This document shows positions 23,519-32,943 of a stretch of 64,000 bases of DNA, piece after piece. The stretch comes from JAXMAZ01 sp046350115 (GTDB lineage Bacteria; Planctomycetota; Planctomycetia; Gemmatales; Gemmataceae). Position numbers and translations under genes: made by a program. The stretch is taken from contig JAXMAZ010000015.1 in assembly GCA_046350115.1 (NCBI GenBank), positions 108,790 to 172,789 of the forward strand. Direction: 5' to 3'. The notes below the pieces were generated by a model, which did not search any database, was not told the DNA's origin, and saw only the letters and a list, made by a program, of their open reading frames with translations. Positions within the stretch are counted from its first letter, which is position 1. Every line of letters starts with the position of its first letter.

Positions 23519-25798
23519 TCAGTCCTGGCGGGGTTTCGCCGGTGTCAGCCCGCCCAGGACCGCGACCCACCGGGCGGCCGACAGGACCACCACCGCCCCG
23601 ACGGTACACATCACGAACAGCGTCAGCCCGATGTTCAGGTAGCCGGTCGTCTTCTTGCCGGCGGAGATCATCGCCGGGAACCGCTGGGTCAGCAGGATCG
23701 TGCCGGCGGTCAGCGTCGTGCTGACCACGAACAGCATCGGCGGGATCGTCACCCACACGTACCGGCCCCGGCCGGCGTTCACCAGCCAGGTCGTCACCAG
23801 GGCCAGGGCCAGCACCGCCAAAAGTTGGTTGGCGATGCCGAACATCGGCCAGATGGTGTCGATGCTGCCGTCGTAGATGAGCAGGCTCCAGCCGCCGGTG
23901 ATGACCCCGCTGGCCAGCACCGCCCCCGGCAGCCAGTCCGGCCGGGCGAACGGGGCGTACACCCGGCCCACCGTCTCTTGCAGCAGGAACCGGCCGATCC
24001 GGGTGCCGGCGTCGATGGTGGTCAGGATGAACAGCGCCTCGAACATGATGGCGAAGTGGTACCAGTACTTGAGCAGCCAGTCGCCGGTGACGCCGAGCCA
24101 GCGGAAGGCGTCCTCGAACACCACCGACATGCCGACCGCCAGCGTCACCGCCCCGCCGGTCCGGCCCCGCAGCGACTCCCCGCCGACCTTCTCCTCGATG
24201 GTGCCCAGGTCCAGGTGGCCGACATTGCTAACGCCGGCCGCGTGCAGCGGGTCGGACCCGTACCGGGCGTTCACCTCGGCCACCTTCGCCTGGAACTCCG
24301 GGGCCCGGTCGATGGCCACGTTGATGTCGTAGTACAGTCCGGTCGGCAGGGCGGCGGCGGCGATCAGGGCCGTCACCCCGACCACCCCCTCCATCAGCAT
24401 CGCCCCGTACCCGATCCGGCGGATGTGGCTCTCCTTGTCGATCATCTTCGGCGTGGTGCCGCTGGACACGAGCGAGTGAAACCCGCTGACCGCCCCGCAC
24501 ATGACGCAGATGAACACGAACGGGAACAGGTGGCCGGGGAAGGTCGGGCCGCCGTTGAGGAACGTCTCGTTCAGGGTCGGCGCCCGCAGCGGCGGGTTGG
24601 CCACGCACACGCTGACGATCAGCAGCGCCACGGTGCCGATCTTGAGGAAGCTGGACAGGTAGTCGCGGGGGCCGAGCAGGAGCCACACCGGCAGCACCGC
24701 GGCGATGAACCCGTAGGTGCCGAGGGCGATGACGGTCTGCTCGCGGGTGAGGGAGAAGATGCGTTCCAGCGGCGACCCGGGCACCCAGTTGCCGGCGACG
24801 ACGGCGGCCAGGGTGAGCGCCCCGCCGATGACCGACGCCTCGACGACCCGGCCGGGCCGGAGGCGGTACATCCACAGCCCGGTGAACAGGGCGATCGGGA
24901 TGGTGCAGGCGATGGTGAACGTGCCCCACGAGGAGCCGGGGACGAGCTGTCTGCAGCCGGGCGGCAGCCGCCACGTCAGGTCGCCGTTGAACTGCAACTT
25001 GGGTCCCGTTACCAGGAAGTCCGGCCCGCGCTCGTTCGGGGTTGGCGGCCGCCCGCCGAGTCGGTCCGGGGGGTGCCGGTCGTCCCGCACCTGGGTGAGC
25101 GGCTCGGCCGGCCCCGCCACCGTGAACCCCTCGGCCCGCACCGAAGTTGGCTGCCCCGGGCCGTACCGCACCGTACAGCCGGGCGGAAAGACGTACACCG
25201 GTAGCCGGTCCGGTGGGGCGTTGGTGACGCCGATCGGTCGGTCCGCCGGCACCAGAACTTCCATCCCGGCCGGCAGCTTCGCCTCCTCGCCGCCGAGCGC
25301 CTTCACCACCACGAACCCCAGCCCGGCCAGCGCGATCACCACAATGAACAGGATGGCCAGGGACGCCACTACCGCCGCCGGCCGGCCCAGCTCGACCCGG
25401 GCGATCTCGGCCAGCGACTTGCCGTCCGTGCGGACGCTGGCCGCCAGCACCAGCATGTCCTGCACCGCCCCCGCCAGGCACACCCCGACCACCAGCCAGA
25501 TCAAGCCCGGCATGTACCCGTACTGGATGGCCAGCACCGGGCCGATCAGCGGGCCGGCCCCACTAATTGCGGCGAAATGGTGGCCGAACAGCACCCACTT
25601 GTTCGTCGGGTGGTAGTTCTGCCCGTCGTTGAACCGGTGGGCCGGCGTCACCCGGCTGTCGTCCAGGGCCGCGACTTTGGCCGCCAGGAACGCCGAGTAG
25701 TACCGGTAGGCGACGGCCAGGATGGCTAGAACCGTCAGCATCACCGGCATGGCGTGCAGCACGGTCCGGCCGGTCGGATCGACGTGGTAGAGGGTCAT
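23519..25798 (-). CDS. cstA: Carbon starvation protein A (peptide/pyruvate transporter family)
   Basis: 759 residues from the ATG at 25798. CstA proteins are inner-membrane carriers for peptides or pyruvate during carbon limitation. The family core HRFNDGQNYHPTNKWVLFGHHFAAISGAGPLIGP is split here between residues about 45 and 80, with the following GLIWLVVGVCLAGAVQDML; more than a dozen spans follow. A hydrophilic Pro-rich insert of about 100 residues (roughly 175-275) is unusual. A TACACT hexamer on this strand is only 8 nt upstream of the ATG, so translation may instead begin at Met17 (25750; MPVMLTVLAILAVAYRYY), which matches the usual N-terminus better. Confidence 0.93.
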   Translation of the reverse strand: MTLYHVDPTGRTVLHAMPVMLTVLAILAVAYRYYSAFLAAKVAALDDSRVTPAHRFNDGQNYHPTNKWVLFGHHFAAISGAGPLIGPVLAIQYGYMPGLIWLVVGVCLAGAVQDMLVLAASVRTDGKSLAEIARVELGRPAAVVASLAILFIVVIALAGLGFVVVKALGGEEAKLPAGMEVLVPADRPIGVTNAPPDRLPVYVFPPGCTVRYGPGQPTSVRAEGFTVAGPAEPLTQVRDDRHPPDRLGGRPPTPNERGPDFLVTGPKLQFNGDLTWRLPPGCRQLVPGSSWGTFTIACTIPIALFTGLWMYRLRPGRVVEASVIGGALTLAAVVAGNWVPGSPLERIFSLTREQTVIALGTYGFIAAVLPVWLLLGPRDYLSSFLKIGTVALLIVSVCVANPPLRAPTLNETFLNGGPTFPGHLFPFVFICVMCGAVSGFHSLVSSGTTPKMIDKESHIRRIGYGAMLMEGVVGVTALIAAAALPTGLYYDINVAIDRAPEFQAKVAEVNARYGSDPLHAAGVSNVGHLDLGTIEEKVGGESLRGRTGGAVTLAVGMSVVFEDAFRWLGVTGDWLLKYWYHFAIMFEALFILTTIDAGTRIGRFLLQETVGRVYAPFARPDWLPGAVLASGVITGGWSLLIYDGSIDTIWPMFGIANQLLAVLALALVTTWLVNAGRGRYVWVTIPPMLFVVSTTLTAGTILLTQRFPAMISAGKKTTGYLNIGLTLFVMCTVGAVVVLSAARWVAVLGGLTPAKPRQD

Positions 25799-25832
25799 GC
25801 TCCCGAGTGTACCGGCGGCCCCGACTCGGGGC

Positions 25833-25860
25833 AAAGCCCACCCGCGGCCGCGGGTGGGCT
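25833..25860. repeat. Palindrome, AAAGCCCACCC family (copy 2, intergenic)
   Basis: AAAGCCCACCCGCGG and its complement, centred on GCGGCCGC, between cstA and the divergent decayed gene. Confidence 0.85.
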
Positions 25861-25909
25861 CTCGGGGGCGGTCTGCCTATCTCAACCCGCCTACCGATCG
25901 AGGGCGCCT

Positions 25910-26870
25910 ATGATCGTCCCGCAGTTCTGGGCGGAAGCCCGCCTCCGCGACCGGGTGGACGGCCGACAAGTGACCGTCCGCCGGTTCGGCTGGTCGGACG
26001 CCAGCGTGGCCGACGCCGAGCGGCACGCCGCCGAGCGGGCGGCCGAGGCGATGGCCCGCATCCGGGCCGGCGAGGCGGTCCCCCGGCGGGAGCGGAAGCT
26101 GGTGTACGGCGGGGCCGCGGGGCTGCCGATCCGGGAGGAGATCGTCGGCCGAGGTGGCCGTCCTCACCCGCAACGGCTACAGGGCCGTCTGCCTGAACAC
26201 CCCGGACGTGCTGTTCGCCGGCATCGACTTCGAGCCGCCGCTCCCGCCGGGCTTGCTCTGGTACGTGGCCGGGGCGGCGGTGCTGGTGGCGGTGGCGGCG
26301 TACCGCCGCCGGCGGTGGCTGCAACTGCTCGTCATGGGCGTGCTGGTCTGGCTGTTGGTCGGCCGCGGCTGGCCGCCGGCCGGCCTGGCCCGCCGGGCGG
26401 TTGACGGCGAGCTTCAGGCCAAGAACGGCCGTCGACCGGTACGTCGCCCGCCACCCGGACTGGCATCTGCGGGTGTACCGGACGCCGGCCGGGGTCCGGG
26501 TGCTGGCTGTCCACCGCACCTTCGACCCGCACAGGCAGGTGGCCGAGTGCTTCCGGGGCTGGGGGTGGACCCGGTGTACGCCCGGATGTGCTCGATCCAG
26601 GGGTGCTTCCGGGCAGGTCAGCCCGAGGAAGCGGTAGCCCAGGCCGGCGTCACCGACCACATCCGCCCGCGGCCAGGGTGTGGCCGGTGGACATGTAGCT
26701 GCCGGGCCGGGCCGAGTGGGTGGCCCCGGTACGAGCAGCGGGCGGCCGAGGGTACGCCGCCTGCCGGTTCCTGTACGCCGCCGGGGACGACCAGCCGGCC
26801 GGCGGCGGCGCGGCCATCAGCGGCGCACGATGTCCTCTGCCGGGCCGAGTCCGACCTGCCGCTGGCCTGA
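25910..26870 (+). pseudogene. Frameshifted membrane protein gene
   Basis: Coding-like sequence continues across at least two changes of frame. Frame 1 (from the ATG at 25910) reads MIVPQFWAEARLRDR...EEIVGR; one base appears lost near 26150, after which another frame reads VAVLTRNGYRAVCLNTPDVL, a DFEPP region and two hydrophobic spans (LLWYVAGAAVLVAVAAY, LLVMGVLVWLLVG). Near 26425 the frame shifts again to DRYVARHPDWHLRVYRTPAG, and near 26570 returns. The joined product would be about 310 residues. No family name is assigned. Sequencing error in GC-rich DNA is an alternative to true decay, but three shifts in 1 kb favour decay. Confidence 0.65.
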
Positions 26871-26888
26871 CCCGGGTCGGTCACACGG

Positions 26889-27323
26889 TCACTGGGCGGT
26901 GCCCAGTTCGGCGAGGATGGTGGCCGCCTTGTTCGCGTCCTGGACGGTGTCGAAGGTGGCGTACCCGACGAACTTGCCGGCCACCGCCGCCATGACCAGG
27001 CCGTGCAGGTTGATCCCGGCCGACTCCCACGCCTGGGTCAGCCGGCCGCCGAGGCCGGCCCGGTCGTCCCCCTCCACCTTCATGACGATCGGCTCGCTCA
27101 CCTCGTGCAGCCCGACCGCCTTGGCCGCGGCCAACTGGCCGTTCCCGTGGATCGGGGCGACGTACAGGTCGCCGGCCCCGGCCTTGGTGTCGCTCCGCTG
27201 GCTGTACACGTACTCCAGGTGAACCCCGGCCTCGCCCAGCGGCTTCAGCTTCGCCGAGATGCCGCCGGGGGCGTCGGAGACCTCGGTATGGAAGACGTGA
27301 ACCCGCTGCATCTTGAAGCTCAT
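26889..27323 (-). CDS. ACT-domain-like small protein
   Basis: 144 residues forming two ACT-like halves: residues 8-65 (VHVFHTEVSDAPGGISAKLKPL, then LEYVYSQRS) and 78-140 (VMKVEGDDRAGLGGRLTQAWE, SAGINLHGLVMAAVAGKFVGY). The D-x-PGG-x and DRAGLGG turns are the positions where ACT domains bind small ligands, usually amino acids. Free-standing paired ACT proteins act as sensors or regulators; no enzyme partner is adjacent, so the ligand is unknown. Confidence 0.8.
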   Translation of the reverse strand: MSFKMQRVHVFHTEVSDAPGGISAKLKPLGEAGVHLEYVYSQRSDTKAGAGDLYVAPIHGNGQLAAAKAVGLHEVSEPIVMKVEGDDRAGLGGRLTQAWESAGINLHGLVMAAVAGKFVGYATFDTVQDANKAATILAELGTAQ

Positions 27324-27462
27324 GGACAGATCCTCATGAGGGGCCGGCCTGGCCCGAGGGGTCGAAGGCAGGCGTCCTGCGCCGTCATCCTACCCCTGGC
27401 GGGGTCGAAAGCAATTGTGTAGCCTCTGCGAACCCGGGCCTCTCCGTCGTCAAAGGACACCC

Positions 27463-30108
27463 ATGCGGACCGCGCTGTTCTTCACACTGCTGGTGCTCCC
27501 CCCGGCGGTCGCCGCCGACCCGCCGGCGGTGTTGCTCACCAACGCCACCATTTACACCGGGACGACAGACGCCCCCGTCCGCGGCGGGTCGCTGCTGGTC
27601 ATCGACGGGAAGGTCGCCGTCGTCGCGGACCCCGCAAAACCGGGCAACCTTGCCCGACCGGCCGGCACGCAAGAGATTGACCTGAAAGGCGCGGTCGTCA
27701 TCCCCGGGCTGGTGGACACGCACTCGCACATCGGCATCTACCCGAAGCCGGCCGTCCCGGCCCACAGCGACGGGAACGAGATGAGCGGCCCGGTGCAGCC
27801 CGGCGGGCGGGCGCTCGACGCGGTCTGGCCCGGCGACCCCGGCATCCGCATGGCCCTGGCCGGCGGCGTCACCACGGCCAACATCATGCCCGGGTCCGGG
27901 AACGTGATCGGCGGCCAGACGGTGTACGTCAAGCTCCGCGGCGACACCGTCGAGGCGATGCAGGTGACGGGCAAGCTGCCGGACGGCGCGGTCATCGTCG
28001 GCGGGCTGAAGATGGCCAACGGCGAGAACCCGAAGGGGTACGGCCGGACCAAGCAGCAGGCGCCGTTCACCCGCATGAAGATCGCCGCCCTCCAGCGGGA
28101 GCAGTTCGTCAAGGCGAAGGAGTACCTGCGGAAGCGGGCCAAGGCGGACGGCAAGCCGGTCGAGCGGGACATCTCGCTGGAACCGCTGGTCGAGGTTCTG
28201 GAGAAGAAGCGGACGGTTCACTTCCACTGCCACCGGGCGGACGACCTGCTCTCCGCCGTCCGCATCGCCGAGGAGTTCGGGTTCGAGCTGGTGCTGCAGC
28301 ACGCCTCCGAGGGCTACCGGGTCGCCGACGTGCTGGCCGGCAAGAAGATCCCGGTGTCGCTGACGCTGATCGACAGCCCCGGCGGCAAGGCGGAGACGAT
28401 CGGGCTGATCGAGGAGAACGCGGCGGTGCTGGACAAGGCGGGGGTGCCGGTGTGCGTGAACACCGACGACTTCATCACCGAGAGCCGGTTCCTGCTGCGG
28501 ACCGCGGCCATCGCCGTCCGCGGCGGGATGAGCGAAGCGGCCGCCCTGCGGACGATCACCCGCACCCCGGCGAAGGTGATGCACCTGGACCACCGGCTCG
28601 GCACCCTGGAGCCGGGCAAGGACGCCGACTTCGTGGTGCTCAGCGGCCCGCCGTTCAGCGTGTACACCAAGGTCCGACAGACGTGGATCGACGGCAAGAA
28701 GGTGTTCGACGCGGCGGACGAGGCGGACCGCGCCTACCGCGACGGCGGGTTCGCGCTACCCCGCGGCGAAACCCACCCCGAACCCCGTTTAGCAACGCCG
28801 CCATCGGCGGCGACGACTCCGAAGCCCGCCCCGGAGACCCGCGAAGCCACGAAACCCGGCCTCTTCTACATCCGGGCCGGCCGCATCCACACAGCCGTCG
28901 GCGAGCCGATCACCGACGGGGCCGTGGTCGTCGAGAACGGCAAGATCACTGCCGTCGGCCCAGCCGCCGAGGTGAAGCGGCCGTTCGGCGCCCGCACCGT
29001 CCGGGCGGCCGAGGTGACGCCCGGCCTCATCGACCCGTTCACCTGCGCCGGCCTCAGCGGCGCCTGGAACAGCCCGGCCGACCAGGACCAGGACGAGAAG
29101 AGCGGCCCGGATCAGAGCGACCTGCGGGTGTTCGACGGGTTCAACCCGCACGAGCCGCTGCTGGAGTGGTTGCGGGCGAACGGCGTCACCGTCGTGCATT
29201 CGACCCCCGGCCGGGCGGCGGTGCTGGCCGGCACGTCCGGGGTGTTCCGCACCCGCGGGCTGTCCGCCGAGCAGGCCGCCCTCAAGCCGACGTTCGCGGT
29301 CGTGGTGAACCTCGGGGAAGTGCCGAAGACCGCGAACAAGGAAAAGGGGCCGGGCACCCGGATGGCGGTCGCCGGGCTGGTGCGGAAGACGTTCGCGGAC
29401 GCCCAGAGCTACCGTGCCAAGCAAGGCAAAGAGTCCCAAAGCCCACCCCCTGCTGGGGGTGGGCGTTCGCCCAAGCTCGAAGCCCTCCTCCCCGCCCTGG
29501 ACGGCAAAGCGCCGGTGATCTTCGCCGCCCACCGCGCCGACGACGTCCGCACCGCCCTCCGCATCGCCGACGAGTTCAGGCTGAAGCCGGTCCTCGCCCT
29601 CGGCACCGAGGCGTACCGCCTGGCGGACGAGCTGGCCAGGCGGAGCATCCCGGTCATCGCCCACCCGACGCTGCAACGGCCCGGGGACAGCATGGAAACG
29701 CTCCACACCCTGCTCGGCACCGCGTCGCTCCTCAAAGCCAAGGGCGTGGCGGTGACGATCGGCACCGGGTTCGAGGGGTACGTGCCGAAACAGCGGAACC
29801 CGCGGGCCGAAGCCGCGATGGCGGCGGTCAACGGCCTCGGCCACGCCGGGGCGCTGCGGGCCGTCACCCTGGACGCGGCGAAGCTGCTCGGCATCGACAA
29901 GGAGTACGGTAGCATCGAGCCGGGCAAGGTGGCCGACCTGGTGCTGTACGACGGCGACCCGTTCGAGCACGCCACCCACGTGACGCACACGCTGATGAGC
30001 GGGCAGGTGGTGTACGACCGGGCCGAGTACCTGAAGCTGCCGTTCGACCGGCGGGCGTTCGCGGCCACCGGCGGCGGGGGCGAACCCGGCTGTTGTCTCG
30101 GCTGGTGA
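27463..30108 (+). CDS. Secreted tandem amidohydrolase, second domain degenerate
   Basis: 881 residues with a signal peptide (MRTALFFTLLVLPPAVA, cleavage near 18). Two imidazolonepropionase-like amidohydrolase domains are fused. Domain 1 (about 23-430) keeps the metal ligands: VDTHSHIG (His87, His89), HFHCHRADD, LQHASEGYR and CVNTDDFIT. Domain 2 (about 465-865) repeats the layout but has LIDPFTCAG where the HxH should be, and IGTGFEGY where the Asp should be, so it is probably catalytically dead; its FAAHRADDVRTALRIADEF copy is still recognisable. A palindrome at 29438-29464 is read through as PPPAGGG. Substrate unknown, location periplasmic. The next gene follows 24 nt later. Confidence 0.88.
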   Translation: MRTALFFTLLVLPPAVAADPPAVLLTNATIYTGTTDAPVRGGSLLVIDGKVAVVADPAKPGNLARPAGTQEIDLKGAVVIPGLVDTHSHIGIYPKPAVPAHSDGNEMSGPVQPGGRALDAVWPGDPGIRMALAGGVTTANIMPGSGNVIGGQTVYVKLRGDTVEAMQVTGKLPDGAVIVGGLKMANGENPKGYGRTKQQAPFTRMKIAALQREQFVKAKEYLRKRAKADGKPVERDISLEPLVEVLEKKRTVHFHCHRADDLLSAVRIAEEFGFELVLQHASEGYRVADVLAGKKIPVSLTLIDSPGGKAETIGLIEENAAVLDKAGVPVCVNTDDFITESRFLLRTAAIAVRGGMSEAAALRTITRTPAKVMHLDHRLGTLEPGKDADFVVLSGPPFSVYTKVRQTWIDGKKVFDAADEADRAYRDGGFALPRGETHPEPRLATPPSAATTPKPAPETREATKPGLFYIRAGRIHTAVGEPITDGAVVVENGKITAVGPAAEVKRPFGARTVRAAEVTPGLIDPFTCAGLSGAWNSPADQDQDEKSGPDQSDLRVFDGFNPHEPLLEWLRANGVTVVHSTPGRAAVLAGTSGVFRTRGLSAEQAALKPTFAVVVNLGEVPKTANKEKGPGTRMAVAGLVRKTFADAQSYRAKQGKESQSPPPAGGGRSPKLEALLPALDGKAPVIFAAHRADDVRTALRIADEFRLKPVLALGTEAYRLADELARRSIPVIAHPTLQRPGDSMETLHTLLGTASLLKAKGVAVTIGTGFEGYVPKQRNPRAEAAMAAVNGLGHAGALRAVTLDAAKLLGIDKEYGSIEPGKVADLVLYDGDPFEHATHVTHTLMSGQVVYDRAEYLKLPFDRRAFAATGGGGEPGCCLGW
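29438..29464. repeat. Palindrome, AAAGCCCACCC family (copy 3, in coding sequence)
   Basis: AAAGCCCACCCCC, TGC, then GGGGGTGGGC, in frame within amidohydrolase domain 2, where it adds a Pro/Gly linker. Confidence 0.85.
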
Positions 30109-30132
30109 TCCGGACAGGAGCGAGCGACCTCG

Positions 30133-31167
30133 ATGCCGCAGTTGATCCGCGTTGCCGCCCTGCTGTGGGCCGCCGCCGGCGGGCTGATCCTGCTGGCGGT
30201 CGGCGTTACGACCGCCCTCACCCTGGCCGACCCGAAGCCGCTCGCCGGGGCGGTGTCCCAGCACACCGGCACCGGCACCGACTCGTTCACCGGCTACCAC
30301 TTCGAGTACAAGCTGACGGCCGACGCCCCGCTGGCCGACGGCGATTATGCCCGGCCGCTCGGGGCCGCCCTCGGGCTGGTGCTGCTGGCCCTGGCCGCGC
30401 GGGTGCTGACCGGCGGCGCCCGCAACGTGCTGTTGCCCGGCATTGCGTCGGCCGGGGCCGGGCTGCTGGTCGCCGCGGCCGGCGGGCTGATGGCCCTCGG
30501 CGGCGGGGTCGTTGTCGGTCTCGTCACGCTGCTGGTCGGGCTGGCCGGGCTGCTCGCCCCCGGGGTGCTGTCCGTCGCCGGGGCGTCGGCCTACGACCGG
30601 TGGCAGCGCACCACCCGCCTGGTCACACCGTCCGGCCCGCTGTTCGCCGCCGGGGCTTTGTGGCTGTTGCTCGGCGGGTGGATCGCCCTCTGGTCGGCCG
30701 CGTCGCTGGTCAACCGGCTGACCGTCGTGCAGGGACGGGTGCAGCTCCGGGCGGAAGTCGAAGTGACCACCGCCGTCGAACCGCTGGGTGGGCTGCTGAA
30801 GGGCCTCGCCGGGGCGGTCCAGGACGGGTCGGTCGGGGCCGGGGCGTTCCTGTGGCCGGTGGCGGCGGGGTTGGCGTGGGGGCTGGGGTTCGCCTGGCTC
30901 GGGGGCGTCACCCTGACCGGCGGGCTGCGGGAGCCGCGGACCGCCGGGGCGGTCACACTCGGGCTGGTCGGGCTGCTGGCCGCGGGATCGCTCGGCGTGA
31001 TGGCCGTGTCGTTCCCGCACTTCGCCGGGCTGCCGTACGCCCTGTTCCCCGGCGGGCTGGCGATGGCCGTTCCCGGTGCGCTGGCGCTGGTCGGACACCC
31101 GCCGCCGTTGAAGGCTACGGCCGACGACGCGGTGACGCCGGCCCGGGTGGTTCGCCACAGGGGTTGA
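30133..31167 (+). CDS. Polytopic membrane protein of unknown function
   Basis: 344 residues, start ATG at 30133 shortly after a CAGGAGCGAG ribosome-site-like stretch. Long hydrophobic segments alternate with short loops: about 8-32 (ALLWAAAGGLILLAVGVTTAL), 78-98, 100-122 and 125-150, then a span near 175-198 and further ones near 235-262, 272-300 and 305-325. The first loop (30-75) carries polar residues (TGTGTDSFTGYHFEYKL) and would face outside. No transporter or enzyme motif is seen. The 24-nt spacing suggests co-transcription with the amidohydrolase. Confidence 0.75.
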   Translation: MPQLIRVAALLWAAAGGLILLAVGVTTALTLADPKPLAGAVSQHTGTGTDSFTGYHFEYKLTADAPLADGDYARPLGAALGLVLLALAARVLTGGARNVLLPGIASAGAGLLVAAAGGLMALGGGVVVGLVTLLVGLAGLLAPGVLSVAGASAYDRWQRTTRLVTPSGPLFAAGALWLLLGGWIALWSAASLVNRLTVVQGRVQLRAEVEVTTAVEPLGGLLKGLAGAVQDGSVGAGAFLWPVAAGLAWGLGFAWLGGVTLTGGLREPRTAGAVTLGLVGLLAAGSLGVMAVSFPHFAGLPYALFPGGLAMAVPGALALVGHPPPLKATADDAVTPARVVRHRG

Positions 31168-31284
31168 GGCCCAGTCCTACAGCCGGACATGGCCGGCCGG
31201 GCGGTCTGGCCCCGCTATCCGGTAGTGGCGGTTCGTATAAGGCCGGGGGAAAGTCGGTCCCTGTTGCCGGACTGTCACCGCCGG

Positions 31285-32664
31285 TCAGTCGGCCGGGGTG
31301 AGCAGCGTCTCGCGGATGCGGCTGTCGCGGACGAAGTACGCCTTCAGCGGGGTGATCGCCGGCAGCTCCTTCTGGGCCAGCACGTAGGTCACGTTGTCCA
31401 GGCTGATCGCCTCCCAGGTGTGCAGCCCGATCAGGATGTCCCCCCGCTGCAGCCCGGCCTTGGCCGCCGCCGACCCGGCCGCCACGTCCTGGATGAACAG
31501 CCCGCCCCGCAACTGCCGGTCCGCCCGGGCCACCGCCTCCGGGCCGACCGGGTACAGCTTCACCCCGAGCCGCCGGCCGATCGCGTCCGCCGGGGCGGCC
31601 GGGCCGGTCGGGGCCAGGGCCAAGGTCACCGTCACCGCTTCCCCGCCGGCGGTGGACACCGGCACCGTCTCCCCGCCCCGCCGCAGCTTGACCGCCACCC
31701 CGGCCGCCGCCGTCCGGTCCAGCAGAGCCCGCTCCAGGTCGATCGAGGTGGCCACCGGCAGGTCGCCCACCTGGTCGATCACGTCCCCGATCTTCACCCC
31801 GGCCTCGGCCGCCGGCGAGTCCGCGTCCACCCGGGCGACCGTCACCCACCTCTTGACCGGCCCGTCTTCCGTCTCCCGGGCGAACCGGTCCGTCACCGCC
31901 AGCCCGTGCCTCAGCCCGAGCCGCTTCCGCACGCTCATCATGTCCGCCGCCTTGGCGATCATGGTGTCCACCGGGATGGCGAACGCGATGTTCTGCGCCC
32001 CCGCCCGGATGGCCACGTTCACCCCGACCACCTCCCCCAGCTTGTTGAACAGCGGGCCGCCGCTGTTCCCCGGGTTGATCGGCGTCTGCGTCTGGATGAG
32101 CGACTTGTACGCCACCTCCTTGTTCAGCGTCACGTCCCGCTTGAGGGCCGACACGTGCCCCACCGTGACCGTGTGCTCGTACCCGTAGGCGTTGCCGACG
32201 GCGATCACCCGCTCGGCCAGCATCAGGTCGGCGGCCGTGCCCAGCGGGACGGTCGGCAGCGGGTGCGGCGGGTCGATCTTGATGACCGCCAGGTCGCTCT
32301 CCTTCTCCCCGGCGATCACCCGGGCCGGGCAGGTGCTGCCGTCCACCAGCCGCACCCGCAGGCTCTGCACGTCGTCGATGACGTGGAAGTTGGTGACGAT
32401 GTACCCCCGCGGGTCGAGCACGATCCCGGTCCCCATCCCGTTCACCCGCTGCGGCTGGACGCCCACCCGGAACGGGTCGTCCGGCTGGCCGCCGACCGTC
32501 CGCTCGCTGTGGATGTTGACCACCGCCCCCTTCACCCGCTCGACCACCGCCACCGTCTCGTCCCGCCGCGGGTTGCCCCGGTCGGCGGCCGGCGTCGGGG
32601 CGGCGGGGACGACGGCCACGAACAGGGTGCAGATGGCCCGGCGGGCCGAGGTGGGCAGACGCAT
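31285..32664 (-). CDS. HtrA/Deg-like periplasmic serine protease
   Basis: 459 residues from the ATG at 32664, which gives a signal peptide ending near APTPAA-DRG. Protein quality control in the periplasm is the family role. The trypsin-like triad is complete: His94 (NFHVID), Asp124 (ESDLAVIKI) and Ser201 (NPGNSGGPL). Two PDZ-like regions follow: one near 270-345 (VTVARVDADSPAAEAGVKIGD) and one near 395-445 (LFIQDVAAGSAAAKAGLQRGD). The linker carries a VTVTLALAPTGPAAP stretch. The ribosome-site region is not typical. It is convergent with the membrane protein gene, about 120 nt apart. Confidence 0.92.
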   Translation of the reverse strand: MRLPTSARRAICTLFVAVVPAAPTPAADRGNPRRDETVAVVERVKGAVVNIHSERTVGGQPDDPFRVGVQPQRVNGMGTGIVLDPRGYIVTNFHVIDDVQSLRVRLVDGSTCPARVIAGEKESDLAVIKIDPPHPLPTVPLGTAADLMLAERVIAVGNAYGYEHTVTVGHVSALKRDVTLNKEVAYKSLIQTQTPINPGNSGGPLFNKLGEVVGVNVAIRAGAQNIAFAIPVDTMIAKAADMMSVRKRLGLRHGLAVTDRFARETEDGPVKRWVTVARVDADSPAAEAGVKIGDVIDQVGDLPVATSIDLERALLDRTAAAGVAVKLRRGGETVPVSTAGGEAVTVTLALAPTGPAAPADAIGRRLGVKLYPVGPEAVARADRQLRGGLFIQDVAAGSAAAKAGLQRGDILIGLHTWEAISLDNVTYVLAQKELPAITPLKAYFVRDSRIRETLLTPAD

Positions 32665-32943
32665 GATGACCCCACTGGACGCGACCGAGGGGACCGGCCG
32701 ACGCGGACATCCCTGACCGACCCCCATCAATTCGGCCGGGGCGGAAACCCGGCTGGAAGGCGGGGGTTGCGGGATGTCGGAAGTGAGCGGACCGGCCGCG
32801 GGGTCGTGCCACGCGGTCGGGCGGCGCCGCCGGGCCGGGTGCCGCCGGTCGGGCAAACCCTGCCGGATGCGCCGGCGGGGCGGGCGGTTGCCGGTCGGGC
32901 CGTACCGGATACGCTGACCGCGCCCCCCACGGAGAGCCGACCG

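Noticed and set aside
27463..30108. Second amidohydrolase domain as active
   Set aside because: The HxH and final Asp metal ligands are replaced.
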